NCBI GenBank assembly: GCA_964519955.1
Contig: CAZFLM010000014.1
Location: 1-64,000, forward strand
Direction of reading: 5' to 3'
Origin: CAZFLM01 sp964519955
GTDB taxonomy: Bacteria > Armatimonadota > Chthonomonadetes > Chthonomonadales > CAJBBX01
Length of the DNA stretch: 64,000 nt
Shown in pieces: positions 9,609 through 17,949 of this stretch. The translations under genes were made by a program, and so were the position numbers. Numbering within the stretch: position 1 is the stretch's first letter; the number at the start of each line of letters is the position of its first letter. Under the pieces are notes generated by a model that saw only the letters and a list, made by a program, of their open reading frames with translations, searched no databases and had not been told where the DNA came from.

Positions 9609-10559
9609 ATGAACCGAACGCATCTCGCCGCAGCCGTCGCCGTTCTCGCCCTCGCGTCCTTCGCCCGGCCGGCCGCCGCTCTCGTCCGCTTCGCCGTCAT
9701 CAGCGACTACGGGGTCGACAACGCGCACGAGTTGGCGGTCAGCACCCTGGTGAAGAGCTGGAGCCCGGACTTCATCATCACCTGCGGGGACAACGACCAG
9801 TACTACGGCGCCGCGTCGACGTTCGACGCTGACGTGGGCAAGTACTACAGCGACTACATCCTGAACTACCACGGCTCCTACGGAACCGGCTCCGCGACGC
9901 AGCGCTTCTACCCGGTTCTCGGCAACCACGACTGGGCGACGGCGAGCGCCGCGGCGTACCTCGACTACTTCACGCTGCCTGGCAACGAGCGGTACTACGA
10001 CTTCGTCCAGGGCGACGTGCGCTTCTTCGCGCTCGACAGCTATTCCGGCGAGCCGGATGGCAACACCGCAACGTCGGCGCAGGCCTTCTGGCTGAAGGAG
10101 CAGCTCGCGGCGTCCACTTCGGCCTGGAACGTGGTCTACTTCCACCACCCGGCCTACTCCAGCGGCATCCACGGGAGCAGTTCGTGGATGCAGTGGCCGC
10201 TGCGCGAGTGGGGCGCGTCGGTGGTCTTCAGCGGGCACGACCACGACTACGAGCGCCTGCTGATCGGCGGCCTCCCCTACTTCGTGGTCGGCACAGGCGG
10301 CGCCACGATGTACCCGTTCCTCACGTCCATCGACGGCAGCCGGTTCCGCTACTGGGGCGAGCACGGCGCGATGCTGGTCGAGGCCACGGACGACCGCATC
10401 GACTACTGGTTCTACAACACCGACGGCACGCTCATCGACAGCTATGGCAACATCCGCCTCGGCATCGCGGGCGTGCCCGAGCCGGGCGTGGCCCTCTGGG
10501 TCGGAGCGCTGGCGGCGGGCGGCCTCCTCCTCCGTCGGCGCGCGCGCACCAGTCGATAG
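9609..10559 (+). CDS. PEP-CTERM-anchored metallophosphatase (purple acid phosphatase-like)
   Basis: A 316-residue secreted phosphoesterase. Residues 1-24 are a signal peptide. The dinuclear-metal motifs are all present: SDYG (Asp33), GDN (60-62), GNHD (105-108), FHHP near 180 and GHDHDYE near 214. Tyr after Asp33 and the overall pattern fit the tartrate-resistant/purple acid phosphatase type. The C-terminus carries VPEPGVALW, a hydrophobic helix and RRRAR, the PEP-CTERM sorting signal read by exosortase and used in bacteria that make an exopolysaccharide matrix. It probably releases phosphate from extracellular organic phosphate at the cell surface. It is a single gene under a sigma-54 promoter. 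Confidence 0.9.
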   Translation: MNRTHLAAAVAVLALASFARPAAALVRFAVISDYGVDNAHELAVSTLVKSWSPDFIITCGDNDQYYGAASTFDADVGKYYSDYILNYHGSYGTGSATQRFYPVLGNHDWATASAAAYLDYFTLPGNERYYDFVQGDVRFFALDSYSGEPDGNTATSAQAFWLKEQLAASTSAWNVVYFHHPAYSSGIHGSSSWMQWPLREWGASVVFSGHDHDYERLLIGGLPYFVVGTGGATMYPFLTSIDGSRFRYWGEHGAMLVEATDDRIDYWFYNTDGTLIDSYGNIRLGIAGVPEPGVALWVGALAAGGLLLRRRARTSR

Positions 10560-10661
10560 TGACCGTGGCGCCCCTCCCGAGCATCGGCGCCCCGTATCGG
10601 CGTACAATGAGGGTGGCGCGCCGGGCATCCATGCGGCCGCCGACAAGGGGATAGGCGCGCG

Positions 10662-11849
10662 GTGAACGTGGACTTCGTGGTGATCGGCGGCGGCGTGATC
10701 GGGGTGCGAGTGGCCATCGAGCTGAAGCGGCGGCACCCGGGGCGCTCGGTCGCGCTGCTGGAGAAGGAGGAGGCGCTCGGGCTGCACGCGAGCGGGCGCA
10801 ACAGCGGCGTGCTGCACGCGGGCTTCTACTACACCGCGGACAGCATGAAGGCGCGCTTCACGAAGAACGGCAACGCGGAGCTGCGGCAGTACTGCGAGGC
10901 GCACGGCCTGCGCATCAACCGGTGCGGCAAGCTCGTGGTGGCGCGGGACGCGAGCGACCTGGCCGGGCTGGACGAGCTGGAGCGGCGCGCGAAGCTGAAC
11001 GGGGTCGAGCTGCAGCCCATCACGGCGGACGAGGCCCGCGGGATCGAGCCGCGCGCCAGGACGCACGAGCGCGCGCTGTGGTCGCCTACGACCGCGACCG
11101 TGGACCCGGCGGAGGTGATGCGCGCGTTCGGGCAGGAGGCCGCCGACCGGGGCGTCCAGGTGCTGACGGGCACGCACTACCTGGGGCGCCAGGGCTCCGC
11201 GCTGCGCACCTCGGCCGGGGCGATCTCGGCGGGCTTCGTGTTCAACTGCGCGGGGCTCTACGCCGACGCCGTGGCGCGCGACTTCGGCTTCTCCGAGGGC
11301 TACCGCATCCTCCCCTTCAAGGGCCTCTACCTCTACTCCTCGGAACCGGACGGCGCGTTCCGCACGAACGTCTACCCGGTGCCCGACCTGCGCAACCCGT
11401 TCCTCGGCGTCCACTACACGGTGACGGTAGACGGCCACGCGAAGATCGGCCCCACCGCCCTCCCCTGCTACTGGCGCGAGAACTACGTCGGCCTCGGCCG
11501 GTTCCGCGGGCGCGAGTTCGCGTCGGTGATCGGCACGGAGATGCAACTCATGCTGCGCGCCGGGTTCGACTTCCGCGGCATCGCCATCTCCGAGACGCGG
11601 AAGCGCTTCCGCCGCACGCTGGTCTCGCAGGCCGGCCGCCTCGCCACGAACGTGCGCCTGCAGGACTACACGCACTGGGGCAACCCCGGCATCCGCGCCC
11701 AGCTCCTCGACGTGAAGCGCCGCACGCTCGTGATGGACTTCGTGCTCCAGGGCGACGAGAAGTCCCTGCACGTGCTGAACGCGGTCTCCCCGGCCTTCAC
11801 CTGCAGCATCCCCTTTGCGCGCCAGGTGGTCGCGACCGCGGGGGTGTAA
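10662..11849 (+). CDS. lhgO: L-2-hydroxyglutarate oxidase/dehydrogenase
   Basis: A 395-residue FAD-dependent enzyme of the LhgO (YgaF) family, of full usual length. It would oxidise L-2-hydroxyglutarate to 2-oxoglutarate, passing electrons to the quinone pool or oxygen. The N-terminal dinucleotide-binding motif VIGGGVIG (residues 7-14) is followed by the family hallmark HASGRNSGVLHAGFYY. Conserved later stretches include FNCAGLYAD, LPFKGLYLY, HYTVTVDGHAKIGPTALP and the closing NAVSPAFTCSIPFA. The start is a GTG at 10662 (a second GTG at 10668 is possible), with GGGG about 11 bases before. A TACAAT box at 10603-10608 could be its -10, but no clear -35 is visible. Confidence 0.93.
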   Translation: MNVDFVVIGGGVIGVRVAIELKRRHPGRSVALLEKEEALGLHASGRNSGVLHAGFYYTADSMKARFTKNGNAELRQYCEAHGLRINRCGKLVVARDASDLAGLDELERRAKLNGVELQPITADEARGIEPRARTHERALWSPTTATVDPAEVMRAFGQEAADRGVQVLTGTHYLGRQGSALRTSAGAISAGFVFNCAGLYADAVARDFGFSEGYRILPFKGLYLYSSEPDGAFRTNVYPVPDLRNPFLGVHYTVTVDGHAKIGPTALPCYWRENYVGLGRFRGREFASVIGTEMQLMLRAGFDFRGIAISETRKRFRRTLVSQAGRLATNVRLQDYTHWGNPGIRAQLLDVKRRTLVMDFVLQGDEKSLHVLNAVSPAFTCSIPFARQVVATAGV

Positions 11850-11867
11850 AGGACGGCCTGTCCACCG

Positions 11868-11940
11868 ATGCACGGAGATGAACGGGGATGACAGAACGGC
11901 GGGAACGCTGATGGGCGCGGATGGGCGCAGATCGCGGCCC
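11868..11940 (+). repeat. Degenerate CGGATG-type direct repeats
   Basis: Between lhgO and the next gene the DNA repeats the motif cGATG or GGATG with short A/G-rich or GC-rich spacers about every 10-20 bases (CCGATGCACGGAGATG, ACGGGGATG, GCTGATGGGCGCGGATGG). Such ATG-rich dispersed intergenic repeats are familiar from planctomycete-like genomes. They create several false start codons for the gene that follows. Confidence 0.45.
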
Positions 11941-12978
11941 GGCAAACGCGGACGGCATCGGCATCTGCCTACGCTCCTGGTCGTGCTCGCGCTGGTGCTG
12001 GTGCAGGCAGCGTGGCGGCTGGCTCCCGATCGGCACCGCATCGAACACGTCGCGACGCCGGTCGGGCCGATTCCCTCGCGGTCGGACCAGAGGTATGTGG
12101 TGCTGTCGGACCGGCTGGTGCTGCTCATTCCCTTCGGCGGGAGCTCCCAGAACGCCGTGCCGAGGCTGCTGGACGTGGCGACGGGCAAGTCGGAGCCCAT
12201 GCCGCAGCTCCGCAAGTGGATCGGCGCACGAGGAACCCTCTCGCGCACCGAGCTACTGCTCTCGCCGACCGGCGAGTGGTACCTACACGTGCGGCGGGGC
12301 GGACCGGGCAGCCGTGCGACGCTCATCCACCGGAGCGGACGGCCGACGTACTCCTTCCCGAGCCGCGGGGAACACACCTACTCGGCCGCGTGGACAGCCG
12401 ACGGCGCGGAGTGGGTCGAGTTTGTCGGGCAGGCCTTCATGGAACTGAACAACCAACCCGTGCAGGCATACGTTCACCGCACCGCGAGCCCGGATGCACG
12501 CGTCGGCCTGCGCGACATCGACTTACCACCGACCGTACACACCTATCCTGAAGCACTCGTGCCCCTGCCCGGCGGGCGCGTCGCGGGAACCGTTATCGAC
12601 GGCGACTCCTTGGACTTGGTCACGTTCAGCGTCGGGTACGTCGGCGCGGCCACGCCATCTGGGCAACCTCCTCTGCCGGTTCCCGATATCAGCATCCCGC
12701 AGGCGCTGCAGGTCTCGCCGGACGGCAAGCACCTCGCGTGGCTCTGCTCAACCACCCCCAGGCGATCCGCGCTGACCGAGTTCATCGACAGGTGGCTGGC
12801 CTGGCTGCGGCCGGACGGCCCGAGCGGCTCGTCCATCTGGATCAGCGGTCTCGATGGCAGCGGGCTACACGAGGTGGTGTCCACCCCATCGCCCATCAAC
12901 GACTTCGCCTGGTGCGCGGACGGGAAGAGACTGTGGGTCGTCTACCGGAAAGCGCTGTGGACGGTGCCGACCGACTAG
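11911..12978 (+). CDS. Membrane-anchored beta-propeller-like (TolB/WD-type) hypothetical protein
   Basis: A 355-residue protein if the ATG at 11911 is used (GGGAA upstream); ATGs at 11878 and 11815 are alternatives lying in repeat-like or overlapping sequence. A basic stretch is followed by one hydrophobic helix (LPTLLVVLALVLVQAAW), so it is probably inner-membrane anchored with the bulk outside. The rest shows recurring beta-propeller blade signs: 'SPTGEWYLHV', 'AAWTADGAEW', 'VSPDGKHLAWL', 'FAWCADGKRLWVV', as in TolB/PD40-type repeats. No enzymatic motif is visible. Its stop overlaps tail to tail by four bases with the stop of the opposite-strand gene. The role is unknown. Confidence 0.6.
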   Translation: MGADGRRSRPGKRGRHRHLPTLLVVLALVLVQAAWRLAPDRHRIEHVATPVGPIPSRSDQRYVVLSDRLVLLIPFGGSSQNAVPRLLDVATGKSEPMPQLRKWIGARGTLSRTELLLSPTGEWYLHVRRGGPGSRATLIHRSGRPTYSFPSRGEHTYSAAWTADGAEWVEFVGQAFMELNNQPVQAYVHRTASPDARVGLRDIDLPPTVHTYPEALVPLPGGRVAGTVIDGDSLDLVTFSVGYVGAATPSGQPPLPVPDISIPQALQVSPDGKHLAWLCSTTPRRSALTEFIDRWLAWLRPDGPSGSSIWISGLDGSGLHEVVSTPSPINDFAWCADGKRLWVVYRKALWTVPTD

Positions 12979-14249
12979 CCCGCAACCATCTCCCGCACCC
13001 GCGGGTTGGCATCGTACGGCGCTTCCTCCAGGAACCACGCAGGAAGCGTGCCGCGCGCCTGCAGTAGTTCGGCGGACCATAGCCGGCAGTTGGAGCACGG
13101 GCCGACCTCCATCAGGGTGGCGAGCGGCGCGGAAAGGTCGGCGTCCGGGTTGGCCTCCGCCACATCCCGCAGCCAGCCACCCGCGCGGTGCACCTCCCAT
13201 TGGCCGATATCGCGGCGCAGCAGCCCCTCGATGTAGGCGTCGTCGCCCTCGCGCAGGTTGTGCTTGAGCAGCAGCACGGCCTCCGGGCAGCGTTCGGGGT
13301 CGCAGTCCAGCTCCATGGCGAACTCGCGGACGGCCGGGTGGGCCACGTTGCCGAGCGCCCGCGTGGCCCACCACCACGTATCGCGGTCAGGGTGGCGTGC
13401 CAGCTCGATCAGTGGCGCAGGATCGCCGGGGAAGGCGCGCATCGTGAAGATACCGACGTACGCGTCGCGTTGTTTGGGCTCCATCGGCAGCAGTAGGTCG
13501 GCGGCTGCGCGGCTAAGATCGTCCTCACTTGCCCGCCTCCCCCAGTGCCCCATTCGCATCGGGTAGCACCACTTGTCACCCGCAAGGATGCGTCGGCGCA
13601 ACTCGTCGTACGGGGGCATCTGGACGCGGCTGTATGCGCCCCGCCGTTCGGCGCAGCGCGCCTCCTCCTCACGCACCGCGACCAGCATCGGCCGGAGCCA
13701 CTCGTGCTCCTCCGCGGCCGCCTCGACCTGCGCCCACGCCTGCTCCTTGCCGACGCGCTCGCCCAGGTGGTCGATCCACCATCCGAGCTGCCAGATCTCC
13801 TCGGCCGCGTCAGGAAGGACCCGGAGGCGATCTGCCGCAACGAGCAGGCCCGCCAACCCGTCGAGGAGCACAATATCGTCCGCGTACTCCAGCGTGCCTT
13901 CGTCCGCAAGGCGGTGGAAGTGACGATAGAGCGCGTCCCGCGCTTCGCTGTCGCCAGTCTGCGCGAATCGGCGGCAGAGGCCCATCAGGTGCTCTGCGTC
14001 GCGCTTCTCCGGGTCGCCATCCGCTCCTTGGAGCACAGCATCGCGGTAGGCCGCGGTGTCGCCGGCCGCCTCGAGCAGCTCGAATACGTAGTCGACGCGC
14101 GAGCCCTCGCATTGGCCGTCGTAGCGCAGGTCGTGCAGGCTGGCGTGCAAGAGCCCCTCGCGGCACGCCGCCGCGCCGTGCTCCCGCAGCATCAGCATTG
14201 CGCGGCCGCGGCCCTGGCGTAGAACACCCAGAAACCCATCCTCGTTCAT
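12975..14249 (-). CDS. Helical-repeat (HEAT-like) hypothetical protein
   Basis: A 424-residue soluble, mostly helical protein, rich in Leu, Ala, Arg, Glu and Trp, with HEAT-like segments near the C-terminus (PLIELARHPDRDTWWWATRALGNVAHPAVREF and following; PAWFLEEAPYDANPRVREMVAG). It has no signal peptide. I chose the ATG at 14249, which has GAGGG eight bases upstream, rather than an in-frame start at 14327 that adds a basic Arg/Pro-rich stretch and would run into the divergent promoter. I do not recognise the family. Such repeats usually mediate protein binding, but no partner is suggested by the neighbours. Confidence 0.6.
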   Translation of the reverse strand: MNEDGFLGVLRQGRGRAMLMLREHGAAACREGLLHASLHDLRYDGQCEGSRVDYVFELLEAAGDTAAYRDAVLQGADGDPEKRDAEHLMGLCRRFAQTGDSEARDALYRHFHRLADEGTLEYADDIVLLDGLAGLLVAADRLRVLPDAAEEIWQLGWWIDHLGERVGKEQAWAQVEAAAEEHEWLRPMLVAVREEEARCAERRGAYSRVQMPPYDELRRRILAGDKWCYPMRMGHWGRRASEDDLSRAAADLLLPMEPKQRDAYVGIFTMRAFPGDPAPLIELARHPDRDTWWWATRALGNVAHPAVREFAMELDCDPERCPEAVLLLKHNLREGDDAYIEGLLRRDIGQWEVHRAGGWLRDVAEANPDADLSAPLATLMEVGPCSNCRLWSAELLQARGTLPAWFLEEAPYDANPRVREMVAG

Positions 14250-14285
14250 CCACCTACCCTCGCTCGCGGCACACCGCCCCCCGGG

Positions 14286-14314
14286 TTGACGTCTCCTGCT
14301 CGGTCTGATAGACT
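14286..14314 (+). promoter_or_regulatory. Sigma-70 promoter of the lipoprotein gene
   Basis: TTGACG (14286-14291) and TAGACT (14309-14314) are separated by 17 bases, about 40 bases before the ATG at 14356. It lies between divergent genes. Confidence 0.65.
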
Positions 14315-14355
14315 GCCGCGGACGCAATCATCTCACGCCGCGACTGGAGGACCAC

Positions 14356-15180
14356 ATGCGCCCAGCCCTGCTGCTTGCCCTGTCGGTCATGCTACTGACT
14401 GCGTGCTCCCGAAAGCCCTCGGTTCCAACCGCCCGGGAACTCTTCGAACAAGAGATGCACCAGCGCCACATCGCCTACGCCGGCCCGGCTGCGGACGGTC
14501 GATATGAGGTCAAAGTAGCCGGCACCAAGCTCACCGTCGCGCTGGACAACGTCGGCCGCGAGTACGAGCGCGAGCACGACCCGAAGATCATCTCGGGCTT
14601 CGTCGACTCGATCGCAACCATCAGGCCCGCGGCGCCCTGGAAGCAGGCGCGCCACTGGCTCTACTGGAAGGCCCAGCCGTCCGACTTCCAGATCGGCGAT
14701 GCCGTGCACAGGCCGGTGACCGGCACGATCATCCTGGCGCTGACGGTCGACGACCCCGGCTCGCCTCAGATCGTCTACGTCACACCCGACATGCTCAAGA
14801 CGTGGGGCACGACCCGCGCCGAAGCCGGGGCACTGGCCAGCCAGAACATGGACAAGCTGCTGGCCGGGAAGACCCCCGAGCTGATGGACGTCGACGGGCG
14901 CACGGTCGGCGTGATCCCCGTCGATTCCGTCTACCACGCTTCGCTTGTCTTCGCGCCAGGGTTCAAGCGCTTCATCACGAGGAAGCTGCAGTGGCCCGTA
15001 CTGGTCGCCCTGCCCTGCCGCGACTTCGCCCTCATCATCTCCGAGAAGGACCAGGCGCTGCTCAAGCGGCTCGCGCCCGTCGTCGGGAAGCAGTACCGCG
15101 AGTCCGGCTACCAGATCAGCACTGAGATCCTCCGCATCAGCGACTCGGGCATCAAGGCCATCGGCAAGGTATCCGAATAG
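14356..15180 (+). CDS. DUF1444-like lipoprotein
   Basis: A 274-residue predicted lipoprotein: a short signal peptide ends in the lipobox LTAC (Cys16). The body resembles DUF1444 (YtpQ-type) proteins, with the pattern IVYVTPDMLKTWGTTRAEAGALASQNM, which in that family reads roughly 'iT.e.l..w..s.eel...A..N'; this is recognition from memory, so moderate. DUF1444 proteins have no established biochemical role. GGAGG lies five bases before the start, and a sigma-70 promoter precedes it. It stands alone between a divergent and a codirectional gene. Confidence 0.7.
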   Translation: MRPALLLALSVMLLTACSRKPSVPTARELFEQEMHQRHIAYAGPAADGRYEVKVAGTKLTVALDNVGREYEREHDPKIISGFVDSIATIRPAAPWKQARHWLYWKAQPSDFQIGDAVHRPVTGTIILALTVDDPGSPQIVYVTPDMLKTWGTTRAEAGALASQNMDKLLAGKTPELMDVDGRTVGVIPVDSVYHASLVFAPGFKRFITRKLQWPVLVALPCRDFALIISEKDQALLKRLAPVVGKQYRESGYQISTEILRISDSGIKAIGKVSE

Positions 15181-15270
15181 CCTCTCCTCCGCTCAACCGC
15201 CGACATCCATCGCGAGTTCCCGTAACCGCCCTAGCTCCCGACCCGTCCAACTGACTGAACGTACGGTTCT

Positions 15271-15335
15271 CTATCGGACGGGCCCGCTCGCGTGCTCGGT
15301 CGCGGGCTGCAGATAGACGACCGCACGTCCGATAG
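15271..15335 (+). promoter_or_regulatory. Nested inverted repeats, possible structured leader or operator
   Basis: A perfect 10-bp inverted repeat, CTATCGGACG (15271-15280) and CGTCCGATAG (15326-15335), encloses a second stem, GCCCGC (15283-15288) and GCGGGC (15302-15307). The element ends 59 bases before the GTG start of the TIGR03790-like gene. No known riboswitch consensus was recognised. Confidence 0.5.
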
Positions 15336-15394
15336 ATTCACCGATGCAGGGGCCGCGCCCCCAAGGATGGGGCACGCTACCATAGGAGCGCCCA

Positions 15395-16573
15395 GTGCTG
15401 AGTACCTTCTGTGCCCTCGCCGTACTCGCCGCGCCGCCTGCCGACGCCGACCGGGTCCTCGTCATCCGGAATGCGAGCAGCCCAACCTCGATCCACGTCG
15501 CAGACTACTACACCCGCCAGCGCGGCGCGCACAACGTCCTCGCGGTGAAGTGCGCCGATGCCGCCGCCAACGCTGGGGCCGAGACGATCCCCTACGCCGA
15601 GTTCAAGGAGCAGATCGAGGCTCCGCTCCGCGCGTACCTGGCCGCGCACACGGGCGTCGACTTCATCGTCATGACGAAGGGCGTGCCCATCCGCATCGAC
15701 GGCGCACCGGGCGTCGGCATGAACAGCAGCCGCCCGTCGGTGGACAGCTTCATTGCTGCGCTCGACTACGACAAGCTGCTCGCCACGACACGCCTCTCGG
15801 TGAGCGACAGCGGGTTCACGGGCACGGCCTACGCCAACCGGTACTGGCGCCAAAGCGAGCCCTTCTCTCACGCGAAGTTCGGCGGCTACCTCGTGACGCG
15901 CCTCGACGGCTACACGGAGGCGGACGCGATCGCGCTGGTGGACCGCGCGCTCGCCTCGGAGAAGGACGCGAGGCCGGGCAAGGTGCTCCTCGACACCTGC
16001 CCCGACTTCGGGTACGCCGATCCGGCCGTGCAGCCCGCCCCGATCCTGGCGCCGGGCACGGTGAACAACCTGCGCATCGTCAACGAGCTGAGCTTCGATG
16101 CGTACAACGCCGACATGGTGAAGGCGGCCGGCATGCTGCTGGACAAGGGGCGCGAGGTGGAGCTAGACAAGGACGCCGCATTCGTCGGCACGCGCACGGG
16201 GCTGGCGGGGTACGTATCGTGGGGCAGCAACGACCGCCACTTCGACGCGGCGGCCTATCGCAGCCTGAGGTTCGCGCCGGGCGCCCTGGCGGAAACGGCG
16301 GTCTCGACGAGCGCCCGTACGTTCCACGCGACGACCGGCGGGCAGTCGCTCATCGCAGACCTGGTGGCACAGGGCGTGACGGGGGTGAAGGGCTACACCG
16401 ACGAGCCGCTCCTGCAGGCCGTGGCGTCGCCGACCATCCTCTTCGAGCGCTACTCGTCCGGCGCCACCCTGGCCGAGAGCTACTACGCGGCCTCGCGCTT
16501 CGTCGGCTGGGAGGACATCGTCCTCGGCGACCCGATCTGCCGGCCCAAGCGTCCCCGCACCGTGCGACCGTAG
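15395..16573 (+). CDS. TIGR03790-family-like secreted protein
   Basis: A 392-residue protein with a short signal peptide (about residues 1-18). It resembles TIGR03790 proteins, found mostly in planctomycete, verrucomicrobial and acidobacterial genomes: VLVIRNASSPTSIHVADYYTRQR, then DFIVMTKGVPIRI, YVSWGSNDRHF, GVTGVKGYTDEP and FVGWEDIVLGDPICRP near the end. The function of the family is unknown. The start is GTG at 15395, six bases after AGGAG. A hairpin element lies just upstream. The C-terminal few residues (KRPRTVRP) run toward a large tandem-repeat array. Confidence 0.8.
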   Translation: MLSTFCALAVLAAPPADADRVLVIRNASSPTSIHVADYYTRQRGAHNVLAVKCADAAANAGAETIPYAEFKEQIEAPLRAYLAAHTGVDFIVMTKGVPIRIDGAPGVGMNSSRPSVDSFIAALDYDKLLATTRLSVSDSGFTGTAYANRYWRQSEPFSHAKFGGYLVTRLDGYTEADAIALVDRALASEKDARPGKVLLDTCPDFGYADPAVQPAPILAPGTVNNLRIVNELSFDAYNADMVKAAGMLLDKGREVELDKDAAFVGTRTGLAGYVSWGSNDRHFDAAAYRSLRFAPGALAETAVSTSARTFHATTGGQSLIADLVAQGVTGVKGYTDEPLLQAVASPTILFERYSSGATLAESYYAASRFVGWEDIVLGDPICRPKRPRTVRP

Positions 16574-17148
16574 CGGGAACGCGGCCACCGTCCCGCTACG
16601 GCAGACCGCTCCCTCACGGTCGCGGCTCGGCTGCCGTGTGCCTCCCGCGAAGGCCCATCCGAGCCGGGGGCGCGAGCGACCGGTCTGTGCGGTTCCGCAG
16701 CCATTTCCCCGTTACGGCAGACCGCTCCCTCACGGTCGCGGCTCGGTTGCCGTGTGCCTCCCGCGACGCCCCATCCGAGCCGGGTGCGTGAGCGACCGGT
16801 CTGTGCGGTTCCGCAGCCGTCTCCCNNNNNNNNNNNNNNNNNNNNNNNNNNNNNNNNNNNNNNNNNNNNNNNNNNNNNNNNNNNNNNNNNNNNNNNNNNN
16901 NNNNNNNNNNNNNNNNNNNNNNNNNCCCATCCGAGCCGGGAGCGTGAGCGACCGGTCTGTGCGGTTCCGCAGCCGTCTCCCGGTTACGGCAGGCCGCTCC
17001 CTCACGGTCGCGGCTCGGTTGCCGTGTGCCTCCCGCGCGACGACCCATCCGAGCCGGGGGCGCGAGCGACCGGTCTGTGCGGTTCCGCAGCCATTTCCCG
17101 GTTACGGCAGACCGCTCCCTCACGGTCGCGGCTCGGGTGCCGTGTGCG
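16574..17148 (+). repeat. Tandem array of 116-118 bp repeats containing the assembly gap
   Basis: Successive units begin with TACGGCAG at 16597, 16713, 16985 and 17103, giving spacings of 116 and 118 where sequence is continuous. Each unit holds the block CCGCTCCCTCACGGTCGCGG and, later, CATCCGAGCCGGG and GACCGGTCTGTGCGGTTCCG. Units differ at a few positions. The 100 N between 16826 and 16925 fall in phase with the array, so the true copy number is unknown. No gene is seen here; short open frames are by-products of the repeat. Confidence 0.9.
16826..16925. other. Assembly gap (100 N)
   Basis: Exactly 100 unspecified bases, the usual placeholder for a scaffold gap of unknown size. It sits inside a tandem repeat, which explains the break. 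Confidence 0.98.
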
Positions 17149-17904
17149 CTATCCGCCCATCTGGGTGACGTGGCCGCCGGTGACGGGGAGGTAGGAACCC
17201 GTGACGTAGCCGGCCAGGTCGCTCATGTAGAACACGCAGGCGTTGCCGATCTCGTCGGCGGAGCCCTGGCGGCCGAGCGGGAGCGAGTTGCCGTACGCGA
17301 TGGAACCCTCGCCCGTCGTGTCCACCTTCTCGTCCGCCATCCAGCCCGGCGCCACCATGTTCACCGTGATGTTGTCCGGACCCAGCTCGGCGGCCAACGA
17401 GCGCGACAGGCCGACCATCGCGCCCTTGCCCGCGACGTACATCGACCAGCCGGCCGGCGCCGAGTTCCACAGCTCGGTCACGATGTTCACGATGCGGCCG
17501 CCGCCCTGCGCCTTCATCACCGGGCGGACCGACTTAATGAGGTTCACCGTGGCGAGGCAGCCGAAGTCAAGCATGTTCTGGTAACCGCTCAGATCGACGT
17601 CATCCAGCTTGCCGTCCTGGCTCCCGCCGATCGCGTTGTGCACCAGCCCGTCGATGCGGCCATAGTCCCGCACGATGAAGTCCACCATCCGCTGAACCGC
17701 GTTGGGCCCGCGCACGTCGGCCGGATAGGTCTGCGCCTCGCCGCCGGCCTCGCGGATCGACGCAGCCACCGCCTCCGCCTTCGCGCCGCTCGCGCAGTAG
17801 TTGATCGCCACCGTCGCGCCATGCCTCGCCAGCACGCGCGAGATGCACGCGCCGATCCCGCGGCCGCCGCCGGTCACCAGAACGACCTTCCCCAACAACA
17901 ACAT
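17149..17904 (-). CDS. Short-chain dehydrogenase/reductase (SDR)
   Basis: A 251-residue classical SDR, probably an NAD(P)-dependent sugar or alcohol dehydrogenase or 3-oxoacyl-type reductase. It shows the cofactor motif TGGGRGIG near the N-terminus, the NA-x-GG stretch (HNAIGG) in place of NNAG, and the catalytic YxxxK as YVAGK. The position 13 residues before the Tyr is Thr (IVNIVTELWN) rather than the usual catalytic Ser. I chose the ATG at 17904 because GGAGGAG lies six bases upstream; an in-frame start at 17931 is less likely. It is the last gene of the minus-strand sugar operon and would take an intermediate from the dehydrogenases encoded upstream. Confidence 0.88.
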   Translation of the reverse strand: MLLLGKVVLVTGGGRGIGACISRVLARHGATVAINYCASGAKAEAVAASIREAGGEAQTYPADVRGPNAVQRMVDFIVRDYGRIDGLVHNAIGGSQDGKLDDVDLSGYQNMLDFGCLATVNLIKSVRPVMKAQGGGRIVNIVTELWNSAPAGWSMYVAGKGAMVGLSRSLAAELGPDNITVNMVAPGWMADEKVDTTGEGSIAYGNSLPLGRQGSADEIGNACVFYMSDLAGYVTGSYLPVTGGHVTQMGG

Positions 17905-17949
17905 CGTGATCTCCTCCGAGCCAATGGCCATAGGGTGTGCGGCGGGCCG

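Noticed and set aside
9510..12377. Minus-strand open frame of 955 codons
   Set aside because: Antisense to the metallophosphatase and lhgO genes, with no protein-like features.
15368..15383. Possible sigma-54 promoter before the TIGR03790-like gene
   Set aside because: GGGCACG is present, but the -12 GC is missing at the required spacing.
16574..17148. CRISPR array
   Set aside because: Unit length of 116-118 bases with conserved content throughout; no spacers and no cas genes.
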